Of a stretch of 64,000 nucleotides of DNA, positions 10,860 to 22,639 are shown piece by piece (positions within the stretch are counted from its first letter, which is position 1; each line of letters opens with the position of its first letter). This DNA is from Gnetum montanum. Lineage: Eukaryota > Streptophyta > Gnetopsida > Gnetales > Gnetaceae. The translations under genes and the position numbers were made by a program. The stretch covers positions 541,420 to 605,419 of the forward strand of contig MNCI01004738.1 in assembly GCA_015680685.1 (NCBI GenBank), given 5' to 3'. A model generated the notes under the pieces. It worked only from the letters and a program-made list of their open reading frames with translations, was not told the DNA's origin and did not search any database.

Positions 10860-11930
10860 ATTTCAAAGGGAAATATATCTAGTAACATGGTTGGGGTTTA
10901 TGCACCTTCAAATTTCTTAGGATAAATAAAATTATAAAATAATTTTTATAATTAAATATGTCAAATTAGAATTTGTATTTTAATTGAAGGAGATTTTTAT
11001 ACTATTCTTGAAAAATATAAAAAGAAAGGTGGAAAATATTAGTAAGGCTCTCTTGATATATGAAAAAAGGAATAAAAATAATTTAAACAATTGTTGTGAG
11101 TAATATTTTTGCTAAATTTTTGGACACTTTGCTAGATATGAGAATTAGTTCTTGGGTTGGAGTTAACCATGGCAAGGCAAGATGTTAAGTAGGTTTTAGA
11201 CAAAATCACTCCACTATTGATCACTTATTTACTCTTAGACATTATATGAATTTTGCAAAAAAACCTAACAAAAAAGTTTTTATTTGTTTTGTTAATTTTT
11301 CAAAAGCATATAATTTAATTGTTTGCATAAATCTATGATTGTGCTTGCATAAAATTATTCTCCCTTTAGAATTGTTTGCAAAAACTCAAAAATTATATCA
11401 GAAAGTGATTATTGATATTATAGGTAGTAATTCAGAGAAAAATTTCAATTCTAGAGAAAAATTTGAGTTAAGGAAGGTTATCTACTTTTTCCAACTCTCT
11501 TTGGTATCTTTATTATTGAATGCAAGAATGATTATGCAATAGGCAAGATAGTCATGATATCAAAATTTGATCCCAAGTAGTGAATCTTTTTTTACATAGA
11601 GAGGATGCTACCTTGAACTCTACTATTGTAGAAAGTATTCAAAATTTGTTGCAAATTTTAAAAAATTATTATTGTTCATTTAGTCTTTGAGTGAATGTGG
11701 ATAAAACCAAATTGATGATATGGAATACAATAAATACTTGTTATAACTTTTATTTTGAAGGTACCAATGTGAAAATAGTAGATTCTTTTAAATATTTGGT
11801 TTTTATTTATATGAACAATAAAAGGTAGAAGTATGTAAAAAAGAAAAAAAAGGTTTCAAGGCTTTGCATACTTTCAAAAGTAAGTGAAAGGATTTATGAC
11901 TATGGGTTGGGAAAGTGTAACACTCTACTT
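10860..11930 (+). pseudogene. LINE endonuclease-RT fragment
   Basis: Separate frames give an endonuclease-like GVYAPSN at about 10888, EGDFYTILE at about 10987 (the usual GDFN block), then RT blocks: FRQNHSTIDHLFTLRHYM and FVNFSKAY (about 11190-11310), and VNVDKTKLMIW and VDSFKYL further on (11690-11800). Catalytic FADD cannot be found in a clean frame. Many stops and indels show an old copy. The QxGFR-x3-STIDHxFTL form differs from the usual plant L1 (QxAFVxGR). Confidence 0.7.
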
Positions 11931-12440
11931 CCTAGCCTTGGGTTGGATAGCATTACATTGGGTATAGAATCTCTAATGAATGATTGGTTCTAGTAGAGAG
12001 AACCAAAGATCAAAACAAACTAACATAATGATAAATAAGTGAAAGGAAACTTACGTTGAAGCCATGACCAGAAGAAAAAAGAAGAAACTATAACAATTGA
12101 AGAAAAAAATATATAATTAACTTACAAATATAATATATATCAAGGCTGAAAAATGAAATTACTAAAAAGAGATGCAATATCATATATTTAAAAAATATGA
12201 AAGTACTTATGAATATCTAATAGTAGTAAAATATGCTTAGCCATATATATAGATCAATAATCCATTACATAAAACATAAAAGAGAGAATCATCTGAAGAT
12301 GTCTATCAAAAGTTATATGAATATGTCAAATGATAAATGTCTAAGGCTAACAATAACATAAGCATAAATTTCAAAATCAGTAGAAATCACCAAATATCTC
12401 CTTGCTTCACCTAGGCCTAGTGACCTCTAAATAAGAGAAG
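11931..12440. other. Interval with no recognised feature
   Basis: AT-rich sequence between the LINE end and the start of recognisable integrase coding of element H. I see no gene, LTR end or target-site duplication here, so the left end of H cannot be placed. Confidence 0.5.
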
Positions 12441-12469
12441 GGAGCTCTTTATCTAATCAATTCCCTGAC

Positions 12470-13830
12470 GAATCTCTCCTTGCCGGTGCTATCAATGCAT
12501 AAATGCTTGATGAACCAAAATGGTATGACATCATCCTCACTTACATGCTTAAGCAAGAATTGCCGCAAGGGCTTGACACTAGAAAGAAACAATAATTTCT
12601 TCACTGAGTCAAATATTTCATGGAGATTAATGAGAACCTTTACAAGATTTGTCTTGATGGCTTGGTACGTTGGTGTGTCCCTAATACGGATCAACTTTGC
12701 ATTCTTTAGGATGCTCATGAAGGTCCTTGTGGGTGCCATTATGCTGGGAGATGCATGGCCATGAAAATCCTCATGGCAGGGTATTATTGGCCAATAATCT
12801 TTAGGGAAGCACATCAATTCGTCTGTGCTTGTGATCATTGCCAAAGGGATGGTGGAATGATAGCTCGAATGGAGGGACCACAACAATGGATACAACCTCT
12901 TGAACCATTCGACATTTGGGGCATTGAGTTCATGGGTCCCATCACATCTTTATCAAATGGAAAGGCATACATAATAGTCAGATTTGACTATTGTACCAAG
13001 TGGGCAGAAGCAGCAGTCGTCATCGACTGTACATCAACCACTACTGCTCGGTTTATGCAACAAAACATCATAAACAGGTTTGGTATACCTCATGCGTTAA
13101 TTTTTGATAATGGAACTTATTTTTTAATTGCCACTTTTTGGAAGCTGATGCAATGCTTGGGGGTTGAACATAAACTCACAACACCATATCACCCCCAAGC
13201 CAATGGCCAAGCTAAGGTCACTAATCAGGAGATTGCAAAAATTTTAACGTGTACCATTAGCAAATACCAAAAAGATTGGAGCACTAAATTAAATGATGCC
13301 CTTTGGGCCTATCACTCCACATGGAAGTTTTCCATAGGTTGCCCATCTAATCCGAGCTCCATACACTCTCTACAGCTTGTGACCTTGACCTAGATCTAAG
13401 TCTAGCACAGAAAGAACAATTAATGAGTCTCAACTTGCTACATGAAAATCAGTTAATGGCCCTGTCATCGAATGAGATGCATAAGGAATTCAACAAGAAA
13501 CACCATAACCTTAGAATAAGAAAAGTAAAGTTTCAACTAGGAGACAAGGTTCTTTATTGGAATCCTACACATGTATCCCAACGAACCAAATTTCCAACAT
13601 TGTGGGAAGGATCTTACATTATTGATGAGACTTTTCCATCTAGGGCCATGATCATCTACAAACCTGATAGCCCAAATAAGAAACAACTAGTCAACATTCT
13701 ACAAATAAAACCTTTCCATGAGCTCAAACCAACCAACACAAGAAACACCTTGTTAGATGGACAACCATGCTCAATCTTTCAGATCTCTCTCTTCCAACTT
13801 AGTTGTGGGGGAGATGGTCACCCATACTAA
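12470..13830 (+). pseudogene. pol: Integrase end of pol, element H
   Basis: This is the C-terminal part of an Athila-type polyprotein. In order: a LPQGLDTRKKQ block (about 12560), an HHCC zinc-binding segment (H in DAHEG, H in CHYAG, then CDHC at 12829), and the DDE core. The first Asp is in FDIWGIEFMGP and the second in FDNGTYF. The third position reads GQAKVTN where GQAEVTN is expected, so the catalytic Glu is Lys. Stops interrupt the first part. Near 13350-13400 a small deletion shifts the frame, and the rest reads VLYWNPTH...KFPTLWEGSYI, the usual C-terminal fold, to a stop at 13830. The enzyme is dead. Confidence 0.85.
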
Positions 13831-15766
13831 CACCTTTGGTGACTTCTCAGTTTTTGACTTTTTTATTTTCCAAATTTTTGGTTTTACAACTTTTTGTTTT
13901 CATATTCCTTGTTTTACATTGTTATTTTACAAATTTTTATTTTTAAGGTTATTGGTCTTTTCTTAGTTTTTTTACACTAATATTAATATATTCAATATTT
14001 ATTATCTACATTTTTACTATCATTTATGGTTATGTTGCTTGTGTTTGATATGTTTCTCTACTTTTTCTGCTAATAAGGTGGCAGGTACAATGGTAATATA
14101 CTACTCGATGGTGGTATGCTTTATTTGTAATTTGATTGTTGATGTTTGGTTTCTGACTTTGAATGTCATTATTGATGACTAGGACATGGTTTCTTTTCAT
14201 GTAACAGGCAGTGAGTCCACATCATTCACCCATTCACATACTTTATGATTTTCCTTGTTTTGGAAGTGTGCAATGTCTTCTTCATTAATGCAACTTTAAT
14301 AAATTGGTGACTTGTATAGTTTCTAGAATTGGGAAGCAATCAAAGGTTTGAATAGGGTGTGGCTTCAAAGGAATGTTGTATTCTTTGTGATTTTCTGTTT
14401 TCTTATGTGCAGGGGTGTTCTCGTAAACTTCTTACCATTTTGCATCATTTCATAATAGGAAATCAACTAAGTCCTTGCATGGTGTGGTCCTCATCACAAA
14501 AAAAAAAAAAAAAAGAAAAGAAAAAGAAAAAGATGAGGATTCAAAGCACACCCCTTAGACCAAATAAAAGGGCTACAAGCATTGGTTATGTGACTTGTCT
14601 TGTCTCCTCTAACTAAGGCCCTTTCTCACTTCCTACCTTCACTTCAATTAGTTTTGATGGTTGTTTTGTGGGAGTATTCTTGTGTCTCAGGTGATGGACT
14701 TACCTTAGAATGTCGATGCGAAGTCACTGAAAGTGGTTAGTTTTGATCTAGACTGAGGAAGGATCCTACCAAGTTAATTAATCACAAACTCCACAAGGGA
14801 CTGTATGTGACCATAATTAGGAATTCCATTCCACTCTCTCTATCATCTATCTATACTTTTCATGCCTCACATCGTTGTCGATTTCATGTTTCGATTCAAT
14901 GTTCTGGTTTGATGTGTCAGGATTCTCAGTTAGTTACTTTTGGGTTTTTGTACTTAACTTTCTATAACCATTAATCATCCATGGTGCCCACGGACTCCTT
15001 AGTTTGAAGTTATGTAAGGGCATAAAAGGCTTGTGCCTACTTTGGGGAGGACCCACTTGCATATCTTTTGGTTTGGTTAAGTTAAGTTCTTTACCCTTAG
15101 ACATTGTTACAATCAAATTCTTTTTATTTACCCTATCCATGTCATCCAATTATATGCACCTTCACAACTATTTGTAATGAACTCCTTTTTATTGTTGTGA
15201 ATACCCTCTTTCTAGTACTCCTTGTGTTAAGCTTTTTCTGAATTATATGGATCGCTTCTCTTATTTAACCCATTCTTCAGTCTTTCCACTAACAACATTG
15301 AGCAACCAATCTATCACAATCACAACCTAGCTAGATAAAATCGCCGATGAGATAAGGTACTTAGCCATTATCTGTTGCACTATATATACTAATCCTTGCT
15401 TTGGTTGTGATTGTAGTGGGAAGCATGGATAGGAAGCAGGACTGTTGTCACCAAGGAGGATGTAACCATATCACTCACAAGAGATTGTTCATGACCATTG
15501 GATCTCTTCTACCTCTCCCTCATTCTTCTGTTACCAAGAGGGGTTGGATGTTCTTTGGATTTGTTGGTGTTCTTTCCTATTGTCATGAACACCCAATGTT
15601 ATATACCATTGTCATATTGTATGGTCGGGCACTTTTGTATTTGTCTGTTTTCTCTATGTCACTTTACATGTCAGTCAAATAAGTCCACAACCATTATTAT
15701 ACTTTGTAAATGACTTATTCCTCTTCTTTTGTACTTGAGGATGAGTTTTCATTCAGTTGTGGGAAA
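13831..15766 (+). other. Non-coding tract of H between pol and 3' LTR
   Basis: A polypurine-like TAGTTGTGGGGGAGAT overlaps the pol end (13799-13814). An A-rich purine run lies at 14500-14530. The last 40 bp (CTTGAGGATGAGTTTTC, then CAGTTGTGGGAAA) form the 3' polypurine tract. Short open frames show no homology I can name. The tract is shared with D (53887-55700). Confidence 0.65.
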
Positions 15767-16630
15767 TGATTTTTCCATCACTCTGATATTGGGGTGGCCA
15801 CGATGTTGGATATGTGATATCGCGGCCCAAGATGCAATATCATACATTCGATATCGTAGGGTTACTATTGAGTCTATAAATACAGCACCCAGGTGCACAA
15901 TTGGGAGTAAGCTTGAGTAGTCAAGTAGCAAAACTTTTGTAGTTTGTCCATTTGAAAGTTAGAATATTTTCCAAGTACCCACAACAGGAGGTCTAAGTGT
16001 GAATGGATTTTTATTCAAGCATTAATGTACTTGAGCACACCATTGTGTTGGCAATAAAGATGAACTCTTTGATGCATTCCTTGCAGCACTTGAGATTTTC
16101 TTTCTTATGCATTTACATATTGTTATTTCATAAAATTTACATTAATGTTATTTATGCAGTAATTAATTTTGATTAATTAAGAAACTTATTAAGATACACA
16201 AGCATGACCTCTTCGAGCATACGTGTGACACTTGGTAGCTCAGAAATGATTAGCATTTAATAGCCTAGTAGTGTTTGCACAAAGTTCAAGATGTGTTCAG
16301 GAAGTGGGAATGGTTACTTGTGTTAGGCTAGATTAGACAATGGTTTACTTAGCAATTAATCGCTCTTAATTTTAATTACTCTTACTTTCATTCTTGTTTT
16401 AGGTGAATAATTCCATAAAAACACAAAATAATAAAAATATTATGCCTCAGTCACACTTAACCATACAATTGCATTCCACAAGTGGGATTGGGAAGACAAT
16501 GAACAAACAACACACACACATTGTTTAGCTCAAATGCACTTAGTAATTATAGTCTGCGGAATTTGACTAGATTGCACGTGAGTGCTTGTGATTCATATGG
16601 TTCGGCGTAGGGGTACCTTGCTGCTCATCA
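15767..16630 (+). repeat. 3' LTR of element H
   Basis: It starts TGATTTTTCC after the polypurine tract and ends GTAGGGGTACC...CTCATCA like all relatives. R-U5 is of the D type (CCAAGTACCCACAACAGG, GGCAATAAAGATGAACTC), but the U3 boxes are of the GATATC type. Confidence 0.85.
15802..15882 (+). promoter_or_regulatory. U3 promoter of H: phased GATATC-type boxes plus TATA
   Basis: Boxes at 15802 (GATGTT), 15816 (GATATC), 15836 (AATATC) and 15850 (GATATC) have steps 14, 20, 14. TATAAATA starts at 15875, 25 bp after the last box start. Two boxes are decayed but the spacing is preserved. Confidence 0.65.
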
Positions 16631-17852
16631 CCTACTAATCGCCATATCGAATGGGAAGAATGTTGAAACTAGGATCGTACAAAAGAAGCCCTTTGATCTA
16701 TTAGAGATCAAGTGATAGATTTATATTAAGCATCTTATCTCTTCTTTTGTTAATGGTTGTTTGTTCACATTTGCAACTTTATATCATGTTTCATTAGTTG
16801 TTTTATTTTTATATGTTCTTTCAAGGTTATCCCATACTTGTTGGGAAAATGTGCCTACCAAGGCCTAAAACTAGTATGAAAATGGTCCACTAGGACCTAA
16901 AATTTATAAGAAAATGGTTCATCAAGGTTTAAAACTGGCAATGCAATTGCCTGCTAGGGCTAGAAATTAGTAAATAAGTAGCCTCCTCTTCTTTTCATTG
17001 TTTATGCATTATAACCTGTTACCTTGTGACAATGTTTATAGTTTTACTTTAATGTTTATGCCTTTCTTTTATGATTTTATTGCATTAGTTTTATGTTGTG
17101 ACCCTATCTTTCATTTTGCATTAGTTTGTGGCCTTCTTTTACTACTTAAGTTCGCAAAAAATGTGAAACATAAAAGAATATAAAACATCTAAATCATAAA
17201 AATTTTAAACCAAAATAGTAGCCATGGTTACATTGTGTAACAATAAAATAAAAAAAATAATAAACATCCATAGCCATAGTTTCACTGTGCAACATATAAC
17301 AACAAAAAATAATACATGGTCTTTGTGGCCATTTTAGCCAAATGAAAATAGATACAATAATGATGCAACTAAAACAACAAAACATAACAAGGCCTATCAA
17401 TGGTCAAAACTTAGCCATGGAAAGAGGGCGATCAACATCATCAACATTATCATCAACATTGACACCAAATTCATCACTATCAATACTCGAGGCTTGTATA
17501 CAAGTAAAATATTAAAACTATTAGAACATAAAAATAAAAATAGATTAAAACATAAAAAATCATATGAACATTCACATTTAACATTAAAAATCATAGCATA
17601 ACAATGATAGCATTGAATGAAATTAAATGAAATTGGAAATCTACAAGCATTTGAAGAAGGCTAATCTCTTTAAATGCAGTGTAAGACCACCACTTCTACC
17701 CTAGATCTCCAACCTAAGACTTAAAATCAAAATACATTATAGCATTACACTTTGGCCAAGTTGGAAATCCAGCCACTAAAAAAGTGAGAATGAAATTTTC
17801 AACCCTAGGACATAGGAGTTCAATAGTTTCAATATTAATTTGTTTGCATAAT
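16631..17852. other. Interval with a short tandem repeat, no gene
   Basis: Between H and B. At 16851-16970 about four diverged copies of a ~32-bp unit (pattern ...CTA-AGG-CTAAAA-TAG-AAAATG) are in tandem. The rest is AT-rich with two similar segments near 17215 and 17275 (GCCATGGTTACATTGTG and GCCATAGTTTCACTGTG). No coding region can be supported. Confidence 0.55.
16851..16970 (+). repeat. ~32-bp tandem repeat, about four copies
   Basis: Units begin near GCCTACCAAGGCCTAAAA, GTCCACTAGGACCTAAAA, GTTCATCAAGGTTTAAAA and CCTGCTAGGGCTAGAAA. Each is also a loose inverted repeat within itself. Confidence 0.6.
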
Positions 17853-17857
17853 CTATG

Positions 17858-18686
17858 TGATGAGTCATCATTTAGGGTGACCGCGATATCACGTACATGA
17901 TATCGCATGCCAGTCGCGATATCGCATACGCGATATCGCGGCCCGCTGCAATGTCTATAAATAAGAAGTGGCTTTCCCAGTTTTAGGCAACTTAGATTTA
18001 GACCTTAGCTAGACTCTGGTAGTTTTATCCCTCCAGAGATAGAATTATTTTCCAGTGTATGCCCGCAGTGTGGTGATTATAATTGTACGACATCCTTGTT
18101 CGAGTGTGATGTACTTGGACATGCACATGACCAGAAATAAAGATTGAGATTGATTCATCATTGCAGCATTCACTTAGTTTAATTATTTAATTTTTATTGT
18201 TATTTACTGCTTTCCTAGTTAGTCTCTCTCACCCTTATCTCATGTTAAAACACGAAATGAGTACAACTTAATCATGAGCATTTAAGTGTGACTACTTGGT
18301 AACCCAGTAGCGTACCTAGGCCATGCACTTGGTAATCCCAGTGGTAGTTGTGCACAAAGTCCAATATGTGTACGAATGATTAAGGAACGGATGCTCATCG
18401 TACTTAGGCTAGTTTAGATTGTTTTACCCTTTTCCCTCCTAGCTTAGTTAATCTTATTTTCCATTACCTTCAGGAGTAGCATTAGGTTAGAACACATCAT
18501 ACACCTCATTTTGGACTAAACCATACGTGACAAAGATAATACTAGTCTAAGTCGGAAGACAACGAACTGCAACCTAAGGCTAACTATCTAGGTGCCACAA
18601 CTAGTCCATCTACGAAGTTCGACTAGATTGCGCGTGTAACACTCGTATTCATATGGTTGAGTGTAGGGGTACCTCACCATGCATCA
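17858..18686 (+). repeat. 5' LTR of element B
   Basis: 829 bp, TGATGAGTC...GCATCA. U3 with phased boxes, TATAAATA at 17956, AATAAA at 18137, then U5 ending at the primer site. Confidence 0.93.
17885..17963 (+). promoter_or_regulatory. U3 promoter of B: four phased GATATC boxes plus TATA
   Basis: GATATC starts at 17885, 17899, 17918 and 17932 (steps 14, 19, 14). TATAAATA starts at 17956, 24 bp after the last box start. Positions 17915-17940 form a 26-bp near-perfect palindrome made of the last two boxes with CGCG flanks. Function as enhancer or silencing target is inferred. Confidence 0.75.
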
Positions 18687-18687
18687 T

Positions 18688-18704
18688 TGGCGCTGTTGCC
18701 GGGG
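18688..18704 (+). other. Primer binding site of B (tRNA-Asp)
   Basis: TGGCGCTGTTGCCGGGG, one mismatch to the tRNA-Asp complement, one base after the LTR. Confidence 0.9.
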
Positions 18705-18828
18705 TCGGTGCTAGTTATCTAGAATACTTATATTATACAAGGTCGCTGTAAAGGACTTAATGATATATCTTTTAGAAAAAAAATAATTATTAAAAGTCAC
18801 ATATAAATTCACACACAACCTCACAACC

Positions 18829-20812
18829 ATGTCTCTCCTACAAGATCATGATAATGCCACACTTAGTGAGGAAGTTCATTAGAGAACCAACGAACTATAT
18901 GACGATGAAGATTGGAGTACACAACCTTAAGTGGGGGTTTCTTATCAATATGAATGAAAGCAACATCATCCCAACGCATGAAAGCATAACTTACCCGATG
19001 AAAATGAGCCCCTACTAGCCACTACAAGCCTAACGCAAATACAAGAGGTTGTTCGAATCTCACGTAGGCATCGTAAAGAGAGCCGTCTACCCAGGCTCGA
19101 TTTAAACAACTTCCCTACTTTTTCAGGAGGCTATGACTTAGATCTGCATCAACATTTACAAGCCTTCTACGATGCCTGCACATCGAACAACATTGATAAT
19201 GGTTGGAAAAAACTTAAGCTCTTTCCTATGACACTCGTTGACCAAGCAAAAGTATGGTATAGATCGTTAAAACCAAATTCAATACAATGTTGGTCAACAA
19301 TGGTAGAAGTTTTTAAACAAAAAATATCAAACCTACGCAAGAGTGTCAGCCTTGAGGAAACAAATCCAAGGATGGAAAAAAGCACAACATGAACCCTTGG
19401 ACATGGCCTTAGAAAGATATTATGCACTATTAAACAACTGTCCAGGCCATGGGTTTTCCGAGAAAAGGCTAATGTACCATATTGTTGATGGGCTTCGTGA
19501 TGAAACCAGAGAAACCTTAGGGATGTATGCCCAAGGTCAAGTATATGAACTATGAACCCATAAAGTCCAAGAGCTTATTAAGTGGGTAGCAAAAGAAGAA
19601 GGAGAAATGGCTCGATGGGAGAGTGTTGGAAAACATCAATGGGACCAAAATCTCAACTTAACAAAGGTCCATAATCAAAAAAAGGAGAAATCAACCAATC
19701 TCAAGGTGGAGACATCATCTTTGCCAACACAACAAACATTAGAAGAAGTCAAGGCAAAGATCAATAAGATGTTGGAATGGACGTATCAAAAGTGCGGAGA
19801 ATTTATCAACATTATTAGAGATAGAGTTTTGACAACCCAAGAAGTAAGACAAAATAGTAGACAATCGGAAAGAAGGGATAAGGAAAACAAGAGCTTAATT
19901 GCCAATCATACATATGAATGCAACATATGCCTGTACGATCACCCCAAGGGAAAATGCCCAATATTGTTACATTTACATGAACATTGGGGAAATACATTAC
20001 ATCTAGAGTTCGTACAGAGATACTATGTTCGATCATAGTGGCAACAATCCCAGTCATGGGGGAGACCACCACTAGATTGGAGACACCCTTCATATCATCC
20101 GAATCCAAATGCATATCTTGTTCAACATCTTGTTTCCCCAATTGGGCCAATGCACTTTATCTCACCATAGTACCATTCTCCTCAATACTATTAGCCTATG
20201 CCTTCAACACAACCACCACCTTGTGCACCTTATACTCCTCCTAACTTTCAACATTCTAATTTTTTCCCTCCTTATGCATTGCCATCAACTGTTTCTAAGG
20301 TGCTTGCACCACAGCAACAACCCATGAATGTCACTTGTGCTACTACTGCCAACAACAGTGAGAGACCTCAGCAACATTGAAGGTGCCCCTTCTTTAAGAA
20401 TAATCCTAAGAGGGGACAACATAATTCCGAGGCCACTGCATCCTCCAACTCCGCACAAGTCCAACCCTATGGTGCACCCTTACCTTCGAACCCAACACCT
20501 CATGTAACTTCATCAAGGCCACCAACTCACACTCCAACAACAATATGGCCCAATGAACACAACCGTGGAGAGCTACAACCCAATCCTTGCATACCATCTA
20601 ACGGTCCCAAATATCATAGTGGGTCAACTCATTATTTGGGAACTACATCATATAAATTACCCCACTATGCTCATTATAATCAAGTGTGTGAACCCCGATG
20701 GGGTAAGTATGACCAAGTTCCAATGCTTCCAACATGCAAGGATCATCATCCTTTATTTATTAATCCTTGCCATACTCAACTATTTAGTTATGGGGGATAT
20801 CCCCCATTCTAA
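18829..20812 (+). pseudogene. gag: Gag of element B, degraded
   Basis: The start ATG at 18829 gives MSLLQDHDNATLSEE and matches the starts in A and C. The N-terminal frame runs through NNFPTFSGGYDLD and KLKLFPMTL to about 19315, where an inserted base shifts the frame. The capsid-like core (PLDMALERYY, CPGHGFS) follows, then a zinc-knuckle-like CNICLYDHPKGKC and a Pro/Gln/His-rich tail to the TAA at 20810. There are at least eight in-frame stops, mostly TAG or TGA where A has Gln, Arg or Trp codons. It encoded the virion shell protein; no protease is attached. Confidence 0.85.
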
Positions 20813-22186
20813 TAACAAGCAATATTAATAATCATTTTCTATTTTCTTTAATTTTACAACTTTTTGTTTTTCAGTTTTTCAATTTTTCAAATTTCTTGTT
20901 TTGTCTTTTTTTCTTTTTGGTATTTTTGTCTTTTTATAAGTAATCTCGTCTATGAATAAAACACTCATGTGGATCATTGGTTGAGGTGTGTTCTATGTTA
21001 TCAAGTCTCGAGCGATCAATTATTTGGAACAGTGAGCCCATTACACCCACTCATCCACTCTACAAATAATAGGTTTTGTTTGAGGGTACAGTGATATTCT
21101 TGACATTCTTAAAACTTAAAATTAATTTTGTGTTCATTGGACCCAAAATGAAGAAGGATGGATCAAGAGGGAATGATTAGGATGTGACATCAAGGGGATT
21201 TGCAGATTCTCTTTGGTGACGACTGTGGGTGTTATCATGCAACGTGGTCGTACTAAGATCCTTGTAGATCTAATGAAAATGGGAGTAAGAGTAATCAAAA
21301 GACACACAAAAATCCAATGCTGTTCTAGGGGGTCCCATTGGAAAGACATGCACCCATGCCTGAAGGTTGGTAGCTTCTCTGGATTCAATATTCAAAAAAA
21401 AAAAAGAGAAAGAGAAAAAGAAAATGAAAAGAAAAGTGCCACAAAACAAAAATCACTCATCCCTTGCACAAAACGCCAAGTGATCATATGCCTTGTTGTT
21501 ATGGTACTCTCATAGTTGCTCATCATGGGATGAAACAATGCGATGTCATTGATCAGAGGAACGGACTTGGTCTTCATCTTGGAACGATGGGTTAATGACA
21601 CCTTAATCATGCTTTACACATAGGATGCACTATACCCTGGGTCAGTTACCTCATGTTCCAATCTCTATGATCCCTTCTATATTTTGTCTTATCTCACTGT
21701 TCATGTCATCGTAGCTCGTGTCATGTGTAACATAGAATTCTTACCTCATTCCGGTGATATTTACATGTGTGTGTTTTGTGGAGTTAGTGTGGATTACATT
21801 TAACCCTAAGTGTGGTTACACAAGGGCATTATAGGTGGAAACTTGCTTTGGGGAGGATCCACTTATGTACTTTTTTGTAATCTTCACTTATGACATAGCT
21901 CACACACACCATTTCTTACCCTCGGCATAATTTTCAAACAATTTTCTTTCCCTACTATTATCCCTCTGAATTTCTACGTTCCCATGAACCATCACATAAC
22001 CGTTTTCTTACCACCCAAGGTTTTATTGATACAATCCACACCATCATCATTAATTGTGCCTTTCAAATTTATGGAATTACCCTAGAACTCCTTCATAATA
22101 GCCCAATGTCCTCAATTTACAATGTTGATTTCAAAATAATCCTTTAAAAATTTGGTATTTTTGTTGTGCCTCATGTCACTAGGGCC
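20813..22186 (+). other. Non-coding tract of B between gag and ORF2 promoter module
   Basis: T-rich DNA after gag, a segment shared with A (1-300) and C (31100-31680), and an A/G-only run at 21394-21437. No ORF has homology. The same position holds an A-rich purine run in A, C and H. Confidence 0.6.
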
Positions 22187-22244
22187 GTGATATCACGTAC
22201 GTGATGTATCGTACGTGATATCACATCCCTGCCACCTATAAATA
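22187..22244 (+). promoter_or_regulatory. Internal promoter-like module upstream of ORF2 in B
   Basis: Two perfect GTGATATCAC palindromes put GATATC at 22189 and 22217, with a decayed GATGTA at 22203, so the steps are 14 and 14. TATAAATA follows at 22237, 20 bp after the last box start. This is a shortened copy of the U3 array placed about 480 bp before the ORF2 start. A polypurine-like AGTCGTGGGGGAGGGA follows at 22420. Promoter activity is inferred from the match to the LTR layout. Confidence 0.6.
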
Positions 22245-22639
22245 GCCAACACCCCCCTGCAACACTTAGCATCATTTTTGCCATTCACATGGGGGACTTT
22301 TTGAATTTTTTCTCTACGACTTGCGATTGAGCGACCCTTGCTTTTCTAACTATATCTCGCTCACTGGTACTCCGATTTTAATTCTGTCTGAACCTACTTG
22401 AACCCGGAGTGTTCATCTTAGTCGTGGGGGAGGGACATTCGTCGAAAAGCACCTAATTTTTTTGGAATTTATCATCGCCCAAAGGACATCATTTAGGGTA
22501 ATTAACTATAACACTTAGAATAATTGTGCCTAAAATCATTTAATCCCTAGGTATACCGGGAAACTAAAATGGGAAACCACCTAAGTCACAGGACTTATTA
22601 TTACAATTTTTTAGGCAATATCACACGTGATAACATAAG

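Larger units (their letters stand above)
12441..16630 (+). mobile_element. Element H: 5'-truncated Athila-like LTR element
   Basis: H contains the integrase end of pol (12470-13830), about 1.9 kb of non-coding DNA and a 3' LTR (15767-16630). There is no 5' LTR, gag or RT. The non-coding part matches element D after its gag-protease ORF, for example the GTGAGTCCA...CACCCATTCAC stretch at 14211 and 54252. H has no ORF2: its LTR follows where D would continue to ORF2. It is the pol-bearing type of which D seems to be a non-autonomous relative. Confidence 0.75.

Noticed and set aside
12449-12895. 148-codon minus-strand frame
   Set aside because: It is antisense to the integrase of H, whose motifs are clear on the plus strand.
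22187-22244. Internal module of B as a nested solo LTR
   Set aside because: No LTR ends, no target-site duplication and no R-U5 sequence follow; only the box array and TATA are shared.
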